Assembly: GCA_021849295.1 (NCBI GenBank) | Contig: JAJZTA010000001.1 | Location: 124,001 to 188,000 of the forward strand | Source of the DNA: Pseudomonadota bacterium | Lineage (GTDB): Bacteria; Pseudomonadota; Alphaproteobacteria; Micavibrionales; UBA2020 | DNA length: 64,000 nucleotides | Direction of reading: 5' to 3' | Shown here: positions 55,394-64,000 of the stretch, in pieces | Numbering within the stretch: position 1 is the first letter of the stretch | Layout: the number at the start of each line of letters is the position of its first letter | The notes under the pieces: generated by a model | Database searches by the model: none | The model's input: the letters and a program-made list of their open reading frames with translations, nothing else | What the model was told of the DNA's origin: nothing | Translations under genes and position numbers: made by a program

Positions 55394-58170
55394 GCCTGAA
55401 ACTCCTCTGGTGTGTCTAAATCCATTTCCGAAACAGTGCCTCTTTGACTACGTATTGCCCGCATAACTGCTATTAATTGCTCCATGTTAATTTTTCTCTG
55501 GCCGCTTTGTGCGCTCATATCGTAGCCCCCGCCAGTAATCACTCCTGCCTCGTCTACATCACGTAATGAGGTCATTGGCGGTTTAAACGAAGCACCTGAA
55601 TCCTTCCAATATTCGTGAAACTTAATGGAGGTATTTAGCTTTCTCATGCTTTTTCCAAAGTTCATGATCTCTTGTTCAACGAGCGAACGATATAGTTCCG
55701 AATAAATGGGGCTGCCATATCTCGCCTCTCCCCGCCCTTCAAATCCAATGGCGCGCAGAACAAAACTGCCGATTTCATCTGTGAAAGAAATCAAATCCCG
55801 TTTGGCATATCCGGCTATTGCTGAAGTCACATCGTACGAGTCAACTCTATCTTTGGCATCATCTGGTGCCGATAGAAATAATTGAGCCTCTTTTAAACTC
55901 GCCCAAGCTTGTACAAGTGAAGCCATTACACGCTTTAGCGCATTTTCCGCCCACCTTTCCACTGCAGGGGGCGCGATCATCCGTTCAAGGAAGCGATGGA
56001 ATATATCATGAGTTTCGACAACATATCTGTCTCTTCTGCTCTGCGGTGTAGGCACTAAGACTACAAAGCCCACATGCGTTCGCCCCACACGGCTGGATGC
56101 CTGAATGTATTCAGCGATATCGGAAGGAAGCCCAGCAAAGAACATACTGTTGAAACGATCTACGTCCACGCCGTGACTAATTGCCGAAGTTGCGACAATG
56201 CTGCGCAAAAGACGTTGCAAGTCTTCGTACTCTTTATCTGGATTGGCTTTTTCGGCCTCCTCCATAATTTCTTGAATTTCCTTCATATCAATGCCGCCTG
56301 AGATGAGGCTGCTCTCGAATTTCTCCAGAACTTGGTGAGAAAGCCTATGCTGTTGCTTTACCGCACTCGCTAAGGCGTCCATAACTTGGTCGCCACCTTT
56401 TTTGTTTGTTACATAGGCCAAGGCAATTCTATGAAGATCGATTAACGCCATGATATCCGCGTGGCTCTTGCTACCAATCGCACGCTCAATCGCTGAACGT
56501 CTCCAACCAGAAGTAAGATCACTTCCTTGAGCGTTTAGCAGCTTGCCCATTGTTACATCGCGCTTAGCTTCATCTAACATGCCGCGCCACAATTCAGTTA
56601 CAATCGTATGAAATGCCCCCAAAACCGTAACAGTCGTTACAGTATGAGTAAAATTGTTCGTCATAATGGAAACGAAAAGTCTCATCCACGGTGCTGTTAA
56701 TTCCGGGCTGGAATCTATACCGCGACGCTCTTCAAGGGCCGTTCGTTCTAAGTTTGAAACTGGTGCTTTTTCTGGCTGAGCAAAAAATGACCGATATATA
56801 TCAGAGCCTGGATACGGAAACCTGAGCACTCGACGTTGATACAGCACCTCAAGCTGCCTATCAGGATTCGAAATTGTAGCCGTAGCCGCGATTACCTTGG
56901 GCAGCCGAGGGCCACCCCAAGATTTCCCATCCCATACTTTGGATACGGAGAGCTCATTCCCAGCAATTTCAGAAATCTTTCTAAGAATCGTTTCAAATAG
57001 CGTGTCAAATAATCCTGAAAAAGTGCCGAGGCTTTCCTCCAATAAGTGCGCTTCGTCTTGAATTATCAAAGAGGGAAATGGGTCATAAAATATTTTTTCG
57101 CCATTCTTGAAAGCGGGAAATACTTCACGATAATTCTCATCATGCATCTTCTCAAGCAGACCATTTTCAATCCAGGGGGAATTCAAATGCCCGGAAGGAG
57201 CAACAGCTCTTGCAAGACCAAACATGCCGATCAACTGTCGTATCGTGGATGTTCTGTGGCCCAACATTGCCATTTTATCGATAGTGCCTAAGATTACCGA
57301 TGGAGCCCTCTGATAAATTGTGTCGTCGGTCAATAAAAAGGGTAAATGAGTTTTAACTGCCGAAGTTATGTTGTAATTACACTTGGAATTAAAACACACA
57401 ATCCCTAGAATATTTGTTGTTTCGTCTTCTGCTTCAAATCGGCGCAATCCGGTTGGTGAGTTACAGACTGGACATTCGGGAACCTTATTATAAGCAGAGC
57501 GAAATTCCCTGTAGCGAGCGGCGTCTTTGCGCAATTTGTCTGATTCAAATTTCGCACCTTCTTCTAATCCTTCGTCATTCGGGTGCTCATCATTGGTAAT
57601 AAGTGGCACGACAGCTGGAACCTGAGCATAACGATTTGGAGTATTTGTCCCACCTACCCAGAAACCGATTTCAAAAGGCCATTGGCCGATAAATCCATCC
57701 CGCTTTTGCTCACTGCGCCTGACAATTTCAGCATGAGCAATTAGTTTTAGTAGTCTTTGTCCTTGCTGCAGGGTTAACAATCTCAGAGGGTATCTAATCA
57801 TGGCTGTAACGCCACGGGATTTTCCACGCAAACGATCAACAAACATTGCAAAGAGTAATGTTCCATAGAACGCCTCTGATTTACCGCCGCCAGTAGGGAA
57901 ATACAAAAGGCTCGCGGCATCTTCATCGATTGTGGGGTTTTGGTACTCCTTAAATTCAGTCATTCTCGAAGTTAAAGTTGGAATGTGAGCTAAGATAAAG
58001 GCAAGCTGGAACAACCTCCAACCTCTATCTGGGTCATTCTTATCTCTTTGTAGGAAGGATCTATTGGTGAGTATCCATGCTTTATAAGCTGCCGAACGGC
58101 GGATTAGCTGATCTTTTTCTGAACCTGTTGCATTTGGTAAACGTCGAAAAGCTGCCTGGGATTCAATCAA
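55390..58170 (-). CDS. drmA: DISARM helicase DrmA, C-terminal (helicase) part
   Basis: From the TTG at 58170 this gives 926 residues; the frame is open up to 58290 without an ATG, GTG or good ribosome site. Helicase motifs are intact: Walker A FPTGGGKSEA, MIRYPLRLLTLQQGQRL, motif II IIQDEAHLLEE, and a motif VI-like QASSRVGRTHVG. With the upstream frame it forms a DrmA-like protein of about 1,460 residues. The two frames differ by one base at the A6 run (58287-58292 on the plus strand), where removing one base joins them. Confidence 0.82.
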   Translation of the reverse strand: MIESQAAFRRLPNATGSEKDQLIRRSAAYKAWILTNRSFLQRDKNDPDRGWRLFQLAFILAHIPTLTSRMTEFKEYQNPTIDEDAASLLYFPTGGGKSEAFYGTLLFAMFVDRLRGKSRGVTAMIRYPLRLLTLQQGQRLLKLIAHAEIVRRSEQKRDGFIGQWPFEIGFWVGGTNTPNRYAQVPAVVPLITNDEHPNDEGLEEGAKFESDKLRKDAARYREFRSAYNKVPECPVCNSPTGLRRFEAEDETTNILGIVCFNSKCNYNITSAVKTHLPFLLTDDTIYQRAPSVILGTIDKMAMLGHRTSTIRQLIGMFGLARAVAPSGHLNSPWIENGLLEKMHDENYREVFPAFKNGEKIFYDPFPSLIIQDEAHLLEESLGTFSGLFDTLFETILRKISEIAGNELSVSKVWDGKSWGGPRLPKVIAATATISNPDRQLEVLYQRRVLRFPYPGSDIYRSFFAQPEKAPVSNLERTALEERRGIDSSPELTAPWMRLFVSIMTNNFTHTVTTVTVLGAFHTIVTELWRGMLDEAKRDVTMGKLLNAQGSDLTSGWRRSAIERAIGSKSHADIMALIDLHRIALAYVTNKKGGDQVMDALASAVKQQHRLSHQVLEKFESSLISGGIDMKEIQEIMEEAEKANPDKEYEDLQRLLRSIVATSAISHGVDVDRFNSMFFAGLPSDIAEYIQASSRVGRTHVGFVVLVPTPQSRRDRYVVETHDIFHRFLERMIAPPAVERWAENALKRVMASLVQAWASLKEAQLFLSAPDDAKDRVDSYDVTSAIAGYAKRDLISFTDEIGSFVLRAIGFEGRGEARYGSPIYSELYRSLVEQEIMNFGKSMRKLNTSIKFHEYWKDSGASFKPPMTSLRDVDEAGVITGGGYDMSAQSGQRKINMEQLIAVMRAIRSQRGTVSEMDLDTPEEFQA

Positions 58171-58243
58171 TAAATTAATCCCACGGTCAATAAATGAAGC
58201 TTCTTGTTTTTGAGCTTTAATGTCCAGCTCTAATCTTGAACTC

Positions 58244-59746
58244 TCAATGTCCGCCTGTTCTTTGTCTAGTCCAGTACGGACAACTGTTTTTTAATCTCTT
58301 TAGTTCATCATCCGCCCACTTTGTGTACTCTTGCGGCAACCGTAATAATTCCGATACATCAAACTCCTCAGAAGCCAAAACAGCAAAGGAAACAGGGAGT
58401 TTGTCGATACTCCGAGGCAAAATTCGTGGTTGAATAAAGCGAGGAGCCCAGGTCGTTGAAAGCTGAATATCTTCACCAATCGGCTGGTGCTCAACGCCAC
58501 AATTGAGTCCTATCGCATGATAGTTCAGAAAATTTCTAAATCGATAAGACGGCTCCACTCGATCTAGCTTGAGTGAGCGATGATGAATGCTAGGAAACCG
58601 AATTTTAAACCCAGCACAGAACATCACATCTGTCTTCGTTCTCGCCTCCCGACGAGTAACCTCAGATGTTTCGTTGTCCAGAGTTACGCGTATTGAAGCT
58701 CGATCCAAATCAACATAGTCGCGAATTCTATCAATTTGGATAGTTACCCTGTCCAACTTAGGCAGTAAGTCATTGATCGGAACTGGCATGGCTTCAGCGC
58801 GCGCCCTAAAAGCTCGCCACGCTTCTGCCGAACCAATATCTGAAGGAGATACCCTCAGATTTCTCCAGGCGTTTCTAATACCTTCGGGAGACTGTAGCCA
58901 ACGAGACACTTGATCGATGACAGTTTGGCGCAGAAGCTCAGAATAATTTCCAATTTCTCCGGCCAATTGCTCCGCATCACGAGAAATATTCCAGCGAAAG
59001 ACGGGTAAAACAAAGTCTATTCTTTTCCATTTCGCGGGCGTATCCGCAGGCGCAAGTAAATCATACGGAATCATTCGACCACGCTGTATCAGTCTCCCAA
59101 TCCGTAATCTGGCTTCAGCGGGCTCGGGACTATTTTCTGCTTCTTCCTCGGCCTTACGATACGCAAGAAGATCGTCATCGCTCGGCTCTAAATGTATTCC
59201 TCGCTCTCTATAAGCATCAATGCGAACAGCTTGCTGAATGCGATTTCGTGTAGCGCGAACCTGATCCTTCTGTATTGGAGTAAGCGTTTTCCATTGCGGC
59301 TGCTCAACTCCCTCAGCGGTAAATCTTTCGATACGCAGTTGAGCAATTCTTGCATCAATTTCTTGTTGTATGGCTCGAACAATCTCGAATTCGATTTCTA
59401 ACCCAAGATTTTCATCGTTAATTTCATCCCACTCAGGCAAAATACGCACATAGGTTGAGAAACTTGGCTCAAAAAGAGCCTCGCACGACGCGCTTTCGCC
59501 CACTTGAAAATCAATGCCAAGCGCAGCAATTCGAATATCAGAAGTATCATCTTCATTTCGCTCATCGTATCGTGGCAATAACTGTCCAGAGACCACAGCC
59601 CTGCGAGGGGAACTTCCGTAAATAATTTTTCCCTCTTCACCGCTACCAGTAACTCTAGTTACGGTGAGATTCACAATCGCGTTGCAAACTGCTTCTTTCA
59701 ATTCTTGGTCTATTGATCCAAGTTGCTTTTTGCTAAGCCCTAGCAT
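58244..59746 (-). CDS. drmA: DISARM helicase DrmA, N-terminal part
   Basis: The 500-residue frame contains a DrmA-type N-terminal domain (SSPRRAVVSGQLLPRYDE, then DDTSDIRIAALGIDFQV) and a middle domain ending in LPQEYTKWADDELKRLK. The coiled-coil continuation (LDKEQADIESSRLELDIK) lies in the other frame, so the stop at 58244 follows a shifted stretch of about 14 codons. GAGG with a five-base spacer sets the ATG at 59746. It overlaps the preceding gene by 14 bases. Confidence 0.75.
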   Translation of the reverse strand: MLGLSKKQLGSIDQELKEAVCNAIVNLTVTRVTGSGEEGKIIYGSSPRRAVVSGQLLPRYDERNEDDTSDIRIAALGIDFQVGESASCEALFEPSFSTYVRILPEWDEINDENLGLEIEFEIVRAIQQEIDARIAQLRIERFTAEGVEQPQWKTLTPIQKDQVRATRNRIQQAVRIDAYRERGIHLEPSDDDLLAYRKAEEEAENSPEPAEARLRIGRLIQRGRMIPYDLLAPADTPAKWKRIDFVLPVFRWNISRDAEQLAGEIGNYSELLRQTVIDQVSRWLQSPEGIRNAWRNLRVSPSDIGSAEAWRAFRARAEAMPVPINDLLPKLDRVTIQIDRIRDYVDLDRASIRVTLDNETSEVTRREARTKTDVMFCAGFKIRFPSIHHRSLKLDRVEPSYRFRNFLNYHAIGLNCGVEHQPIGEDIQLSTTWAPRFIQPRILPRSIDKLPVSFAVLASEEFDVSELLRLPQEYTKWADDELKRLKNSCPYWTRQRTGGH

Positions 59747-60473
59747 TATCGCCTCTTTCTTCAGTTTTATCGGAAACAATGCTTACAAAATTTTCCGCAG
59801 CGGCTCTCAATTTTGTAACTTCTTTAGCCCGTTCAGGATTGCTTGATTGAGCGCCATAGCTATCTACAAGTATGCTCCGGTAAGCGTCGTGGAAATTGAT
59901 TGCGGCTGACATTCGGTGACTACGCTGCGCGATAACCGCCCATGTCCAATATCTTAAAGCAATTGGCTCACTAAACGACAAAGCCAACATAAAAGCCCTA
60001 AAGGTATTCCAATGTCTTGGTGCGTGCGGTACTACTTCATGAATCGGAATGTTCAATTGATCTTCAATGTCGATCCAATAACGAGCATTCTCCACAGAGG
60101 CTTCAGCTACACCCATTTTTTGGACGAGAAACGTTAATTTCTCTGTTATCGAGCGGCCGGATATTTGCCGAAATCTCTTCAAGACTTCTACGTGGTACTC
60201 GCGGATTTCCTCTGCTGCGCGTGCTGTAATATTCAATAACGGGCGAGCCATTTCCAAAAATGACTCGCCAATCACACAAACATGTTCACCCTTTTCAACA
60301 TGTTTAGCTTCAACCTCCGTAAACAACGGAATTGCGTGACTTCGATCCAATACAACCAATTTCGTTCCGGGCTTTGCCAACAGTAGCTGCCCGCCTTCGA
60401 ATGAAAATTTCAAAATCGGCTGATTAGCGCGCACCCTGCCTGCCAAGTCGACCACCGCCGCAGCAGGAAACAC
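59733..60473 (-). CDS. C-terminal part of the unrecognised large defence protein
   Basis: The frame is annotable from GTG 60473 (246 residues) but remains open well above it, reading AVQAIERVQNSRFLIEAD and ADDIVFPAAAVVDLAGRV, which looks like continuous protein. It contains a beta domain (GQLLLAKPGTKLVVLD, then EKGEHVCVIGE) followed by a helical C-terminus. This beta-then-helical ending is reminiscent of large helicase-related defence proteins such as DrmE-type, but I cannot assign it. It is probably the end of the protein encoded at 60533-62527. Confidence 0.55.
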   Translation of the reverse strand: MFPAAAVVDLAGRVRANQPILKFSFEGGQLLLAKPGTKLVVLDRSHAIPLFTEVEAKHVEKGEHVCVIGESFLEMARPLLNITARAAEEIREYHVEVLKRFRQISGRSITEKLTFLVQKMGVAEASVENARYWIDIEDQLNIPIHEVVPHAPRHWNTFRAFMLALSFSEPIALRYWTWAVIAQRSHRMSAAINFHDAYRSILVDSYGAQSSNPERAKEVTKLRAAAENFVSIVSDKTEERGDNARA

Positions 60474-60532
60474 AATATCATCTGCGGGCTCAATATCTGC
60501 TTCAATTAAGAAACGTGAATTTTGAACTCTCT

Positions 60533-62527
60533 CTATTGCTTGGACAGCACGCTCACAAAAGTTTCCATTCTTGGTTTTAGTGATGCCAATTCCGGATATG
60601 TGGATATCCGTTGGACGTCCCTTGCTGCGCTTTGAATGGTATCGCTATCAATAAGAGTTAATACTGTTTCAGGTAGCCACGGCCTTGCAAGCAAGTTCAT
60701 TATAGTTGAACGGGCTGGCGCGACGAAAACTGCTGTTTTGATTGAATTACGCTGTTTGATAGGCAAGTCAGAAATGTCTTTCAATCCCGCTTGGTCAAAA
60801 AACTGCAGCATATCTTTGTCAATTCTGCTTTTCACTTCTTCGCCGATTTCTTCATCGTTGCAAAGAATTTCAGTAGCAAATTCTGCCAACATGTCTTTCG
60901 GAAAAACAATGACGGCACGGGAACTTGATTTTAAAAACTTACGCTTTACCAGATCACGTAATAAGGGCGCCATTGGTGTTAATTGTTCTGTGTTCTCCCA
61001 AACCCTCTCAATCAGATTGCAAAGAGTGATAACCTTTTGGCGACTGTTCTGAGCCCAGCCACCAAAGGAATTTTTCAAATCCGCGATATGACCGCCTACG
61101 CGATATACCGCCATCATATCCGCAGCGGCATTGGCTCCGATTTCTTTCTCAATAAAGTTTCCTAACTGGCTTTGGGAGCCAGGAAGTGACGCGCAACGGC
61201 TTATTACTCCAATTATTTTTTGTAAGCGGGTTGCATTTTCTGCGTCACCTTGGTCATTGGCTTCATTTCTGGCTGAGCGTAGTTGCTGAAGTAGTGCTGC
61301 TACATCGCCGCTATAAGTAATAATATCAAAATCTTTAACTGCGCTGTATTCAGGTGCGGGATAATCTTTGCTTAAAACAATGTCGGGGTGTGGCGCAAAA
61401 ACAACGCTCGATGCGCCTGGTCTTCTTTTGCCTTTCTTCTGCTGAGGATGGGCAAAACACTCAAACCTAAGTTTATCATATGTCCACGGATCGTCAGTTA
61501 GCGCAACAATTGGAATTGCGGGGAACCGGGCCTCTACTTCCTTTAAAAAGTCTTGAACTTTGTTAAACCAATTCTTTCCTAATCTATCTCTGCCTGTCTT
61601 ATCTAAGTCCAAGTAAATGACATCTAAGGGAGCGGGCATTTTACGCAGAGAGTTCTTAATACTTTCGTTATCACGCAATCCAAACAAATAAAATTTAGCA
61701 GAAACTGGGTCATCCGAAGCACCAAGTTTATTGGGCTTTCTTGTCCGACTAATTTCAGATAAATCTGTTTTTGTTCCCACTCGCCAAAGTAATTCGCTCC
61801 TACCGGCGTCACCAATACATGGGCCGGAAGGCATCGTTTCATCAAGACATGGATTTCTAAATTCAGAGTATTCCTTGCCATCAAGTGCGCGTCCGGAAAG
61901 TCTTTTTACCCGCGCTAAAGTTTTGTGGTAATCGTTATATGCTTCATCTTCGTTTAGCTCTACGCTTCTTACTTGGTGCAGTAATTGCAACTGACCGAGA
62001 TAGTCTTTATCGACATAGATATGTCGAAGTGCGCGGTGCGCTGTTCTAGCGTATGGATAGATTAGTGCTCTAAAGCCTTTCGGCTGTGTTAATGCTTTCT
62101 TGCCGTTGTATTCTACGGGCTTGGAAACTGCACAGTCGGCAAGGGCCGTAATTGCGGCGAGCGCTGCTGGCGAAGGATCACAATTAGGCCAACATAACAC
62201 AGTCTCGCGTGTATTTTGGTTTACGTTTTTTAAGGAGATGCCAGTTAGCGCTCTGTAAGGTTGGCTTATATGAAGTCTTTCGTTCTGGCCAATAATAGTA
62301 AAAGGTATCTCATCAATAGCTTTTAAAAAATCCAGTTCCTCCCAACGTTGAGCTTTGACTTCATTTTCTTTAAGGCCCGTCTTGGGAGCATCATTTATCT
62401 TATTTTTTACTGCATCCTGGCATTTCTTTAGCCGCTCTTGCTGAGCGGCGATAGCCTGTTTTCGGCGCTCCTCAACAGAACCACCTGAGTAACCACCTCG
62501 TGCCTTTGGGTCAAACCCGCGAGACAT
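60533..62527 (-). CDS. large defence protein of unknown family (DrmE-like position)
   Basis: The 664-residue frame is not recognised. It has a basic coiled N-terminus (EERRKQAIAAQQERLKKCQ), a PLDVIYLDLDKTGRDRLG strand-helix and SSSRAVIVFPKDMLAEFATEI, RecA-like in texture, but no Walker A is visible. It ends in METFVSVLSKQ. Adding one base in the T4 run (plus strand A4 at 60557-60560) joins it to the next frame to give about 925 residues. The methylase stop overlaps its ATG by 17 bases. In class 2 DISARM, drmE, a protein of unknown function, occupies a similar place. Confidence 0.5.
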   Translation of the reverse strand: MSRGFDPKARGGYSGGSVEERRKQAIAAQQERLKKCQDAVKNKINDAPKTGLKENEVKAQRWEELDFLKAIDEIPFTIIGQNERLHISQPYRALTGISLKNVNQNTRETVLCWPNCDPSPAALAAITALADCAVSKPVEYNGKKALTQPKGFRALIYPYARTAHRALRHIYVDKDYLGQLQLLHQVRSVELNEDEAYNDYHKTLARVKRLSGRALDGKEYSEFRNPCLDETMPSGPCIGDAGRSELLWRVGTKTDLSEISRTRKPNKLGASDDPVSAKFYLFGLRDNESIKNSLRKMPAPLDVIYLDLDKTGRDRLGKNWFNKVQDFLKEVEARFPAIPIVALTDDPWTYDKLRFECFAHPQQKKGKRRPGASSVVFAPHPDIVLSKDYPAPEYSAVKDFDIITYSGDVAALLQQLRSARNEANDQGDAENATRLQKIIGVISRCASLPGSQSQLGNFIEKEIGANAAADMMAVYRVGGHIADLKNSFGGWAQNSRQKVITLCNLIERVWENTEQLTPMAPLLRDLVKRKFLKSSSRAVIVFPKDMLAEFATEILCNDEEIGEEVKSRIDKDMLQFFDQAGLKDISDLPIKQRNSIKTAVFVAPARSTIMNLLARPWLPETVLTLIDSDTIQSAARDVQRISTYPELASLKPRMETFVSVLSKQ

Positions 62528-64000
62528 TATTTCTCACTTTTTTAAATTGTCGAGATTTATGCTTAGGGCGCATTTTTTGCAGTCGCGCCTCAGAAATTGT
62601 ATTTAGGTAAGCCAGCTTTGAAGACGCTTCATCTGATTCTTTTGACTTAAATAATTTTTTAACATCCATAGCTGAGGGGAGAGGAAGTTTTCTCAGTGCT
62701 TTTGTGGAGAGGCTTACTGACCCTGAGAGTCTACGAAACCGAGCATCAACTTCAGCCGTATTTAATAAACGACATAGCGCTGTAATCGAAACTAATTGCT
62801 CTTTATTCGGGTTCGGCAAAATTAGAATCGTATGGTTTTCGCTTACAAACCCATTCCCGCCCACCACTTTTGTCTGGCGGATAATCCCTGCAACGATACG
62901 TCTATTTTGACGGCGGTTGCTAGTTCTTTGCAATAAGATCGCATCTGATTTGATTACTGCTGTTCGGTTTTTTCCGAATTCTACAAAACCAAGTAAAGAG
63001 TTTTCCATTTGCCTCTCTAAGGGCAAACAGAGACGATTAGCCCTCACATTGTGAGCCCAGTAAAGAGGAACCTCATTTTTGTATGGTTTTTTGCCAAGCC
63101 GATATCGATCTTTTTCTCGATTCCATACGAAATAACCTGTTTTCGTGAGATAGCCGTAATCGTCTAGTGTTTCTAGCCCTTCCTGAAACAAGCTATCGTC
63201 ATGGCGACCATTCGGTAAACCCCAAACTCGTTCTGTTGCTCCTATGGGTAAATCTATTTCACCAAGGAACTCAAATGTGCCGTCTATTTTGATTACTGAG
63301 CAAGTTGGCCTTTTCTTAAATTCAATCTGTCCTTTTTTGTGAAGTAGTAGAACGCAGACATCTTGGACCACGTCGACAAACACATCGCTTCGTTTGTCGA
63401 TCAAGTCCAGACTTTCAACAATGCACGTCTTTAATATTCTTTTTCTTAGTGCCGCAAAGTAAGGGCCGCCAATGAATGAAGTTGGGATTATCAGGCAGAT
63501 TTTTCCACCCGGCTTTACCCAACGTATCGATTGCTCCACGAAAAGCGCGTAAAGATTTACGTAGCTATCACTTAATATGCCTTTAAAGTTTTCTAGTATG
63601 TTCTTTTGGGGACGGAAAACTCGGCCATACGGAGGATTGCCTACTATTGCATCGAACTGTATTTTAGAAGGCGCATATTTTAAGGTGTCTGCCCTCGCAA
63701 TTGACAGCATCAGAGGTTTTTTTGTCTTTGCTAATTCTTCTTTCAGCAAGTCCTTTATCAATATCTCCGATAGCGCAGCAAGATCAGGTTCTATCTCAAT
63801 TCCGTGAAGTGTCGACTCAATTCTCTTTATAATTTCTAATGGAGTCTCTCTCTTCATCTTGGCTTTTTTAATTATTCGCCTTGCCAGCGGTACTAAAAAT
63901 GCTGCTCCCCCAGAGGCGGGATCAAGAAATCGGGCGCTTCCTATTTCTATCCCTGCACGCTCCATCAGGTCTAATACGTAGTCTGCGAGGTGTGGGGGAG
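62511..64000 (-). CDS. N6-adenine DNA methyltransferase, partial (start outside window)
   Basis: The frame runs off the window edge: codons above the ATG at 63965 read PPHLADYVLDL, the usual 'TPpxlAxyvld' segment, so the true start is beyond 64000. SAM motif FLDPASGGAAFL and catalytic NPPYGRVF are present, followed by a long target-recognition region with WGLPNG and TKTGYFVWNREKDRYR. It would mark host DNA as self, like DrmMI of class 1 DISARM. It is the most upstream visible gene of the operon. Confidence 0.87.
   Translation of the reverse strand, partial: PPHLADYVLDLMERAGIEIGSARFLDPASGGAAFLVPLARRIIKKAKMKRETPLEIIKRIESTLHGIEIEPDLAALSEILIKDLLKEELAKTKKPLMLSIARADTLKYAPSKIQFDAIVGNPPYGRVFRPQKNILENFKGILSDSYVNLYALFVEQSIRWVKPGGKICLIIPTSFIGGPYFAALRKRILKTCIVESLDLIDKRSDVFVDVVQDVCVLLLHKKGQIEFKKRPTCSVIKIDGTFEFLGEIDLPIGATERVWGLPNGRHDDSLFQEGLETLDDYGYLTKTGYFVWNREKDRYRLGKKPYKNEVPLYWAHNVRANRLCLPLERQMENSLLGFVEFGKNRTAVIKSDAILLQRTSNRRQNRRIVAGIIRQTKVVGGNGFVSENHTILILPNPNKEQLVSITALCRLLNTAEVDARFRRLSGSVSLSTKALRKLPLPSAMDVKKLFKSKESDEASSKLAYLNTISEARLQKMRPKHKSRQFKKVRNNVSRV

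Noticed and set aside
58244-58300. Programmed ribosomal frameshifting in drmA as the default explanation
   Set aside because: An A6 run alone does not show programming; error or mutation is as likely without homologues or reads.
50332-64000. Calling the operon a standard class 1 or class 2 DISARM
   Set aside because: No SNF2-type DrmD and no cytosine methylase DrmMII are visible; the upstream end is cut by the window, so the class cannot be stated.

Overview
The window looks like a chromosomal segment of an alphaproteobacterium. Supporting signs are the hom-glpX-recJ gene order, a DUF1476/zeta-type F1-ATPase inhibitor (a family known from Alphaproteobacteria), an FNR/FixK-like regulatory site style, and GC-rich core genes interrupted by visibly AT-richer accessory blocks. 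The genus cannot be fixed from sequence alone.

Layout. 1-8.1 kb is core: the end of rplM, rpsI, an OmpA-type lipoprotein, a tightly coupled hom-glpX-EamA-recJ operon (every junction an ATGA overlap) and tRNA-Lys(CUU). 8.4-25 kb is a stress and energy region. It holds an Arg/Asp-rich secreted protein, a minus-strand series of CBS-domain and Hsp20 genes behind a promoter whose -35 box lies inside a CIRCE (HrcA) operator, and a complete N-type ATPase operon (atpDCQ-BEFAG, without atpR). Next to that operon are a zeta-type ATPase inhibitor, a flavin-reductase gene, a second Hsp20, and a truncated KdpD with KdpE beside kup. FNR-type palindromes precede atpD and lie between the flavin reductase and hsp20.

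24.8-26 kb is a small tRNA-Ser scar: a broken copy of the tRNA 3' half and the intact tRNA-Ser(UGA) enclose a PIN toxin-antitoxin pair. 26-29 kb holds envelope/membrane genes, one broken by two frameshifts. 29.05-46.64 kb is an integrated genomic island in tRNA-Lys(UUU), bounded by a 48-bp direct repeat, with matched 23-bp subterminal repeats and a tyrosine integrase at its right end. Its core (integrase, AlpA-like regulator, primase-polymerase, RepA-like ATPase, possible iterons) resembles a phage satellite or similar integrative element. Its cargo is defence: an RHH-controlled type I restriction-modification operon, a helicase-nuclease, a chimeric DUF262 protein and a Fic protein with an AbiEi-like N-terminus.

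46.6-50.1 kb returns to core (isoprenylcysteine methyltransferase-like gene, mutS). 50.3-64 kb, to the window edge, is one minus-strand defence operon built on a DISARM core (drmA, drmB, drmC). It has an N6-adenine methylase and an unrecognised large protein upstream. Downstream it has three genes not in the textbook DISARM set: a HEPN-motif protein, a trypsin-like serine protease and a PD-(D/E)XK-like nuclease. Two of the large genes carry apparent single-base frameshifts at homopolymers. This extended DISARM-like locus is the strongest candidate for an undescribed system here, with the question whether the frameshifts are real, programmed, or sequencing errors.
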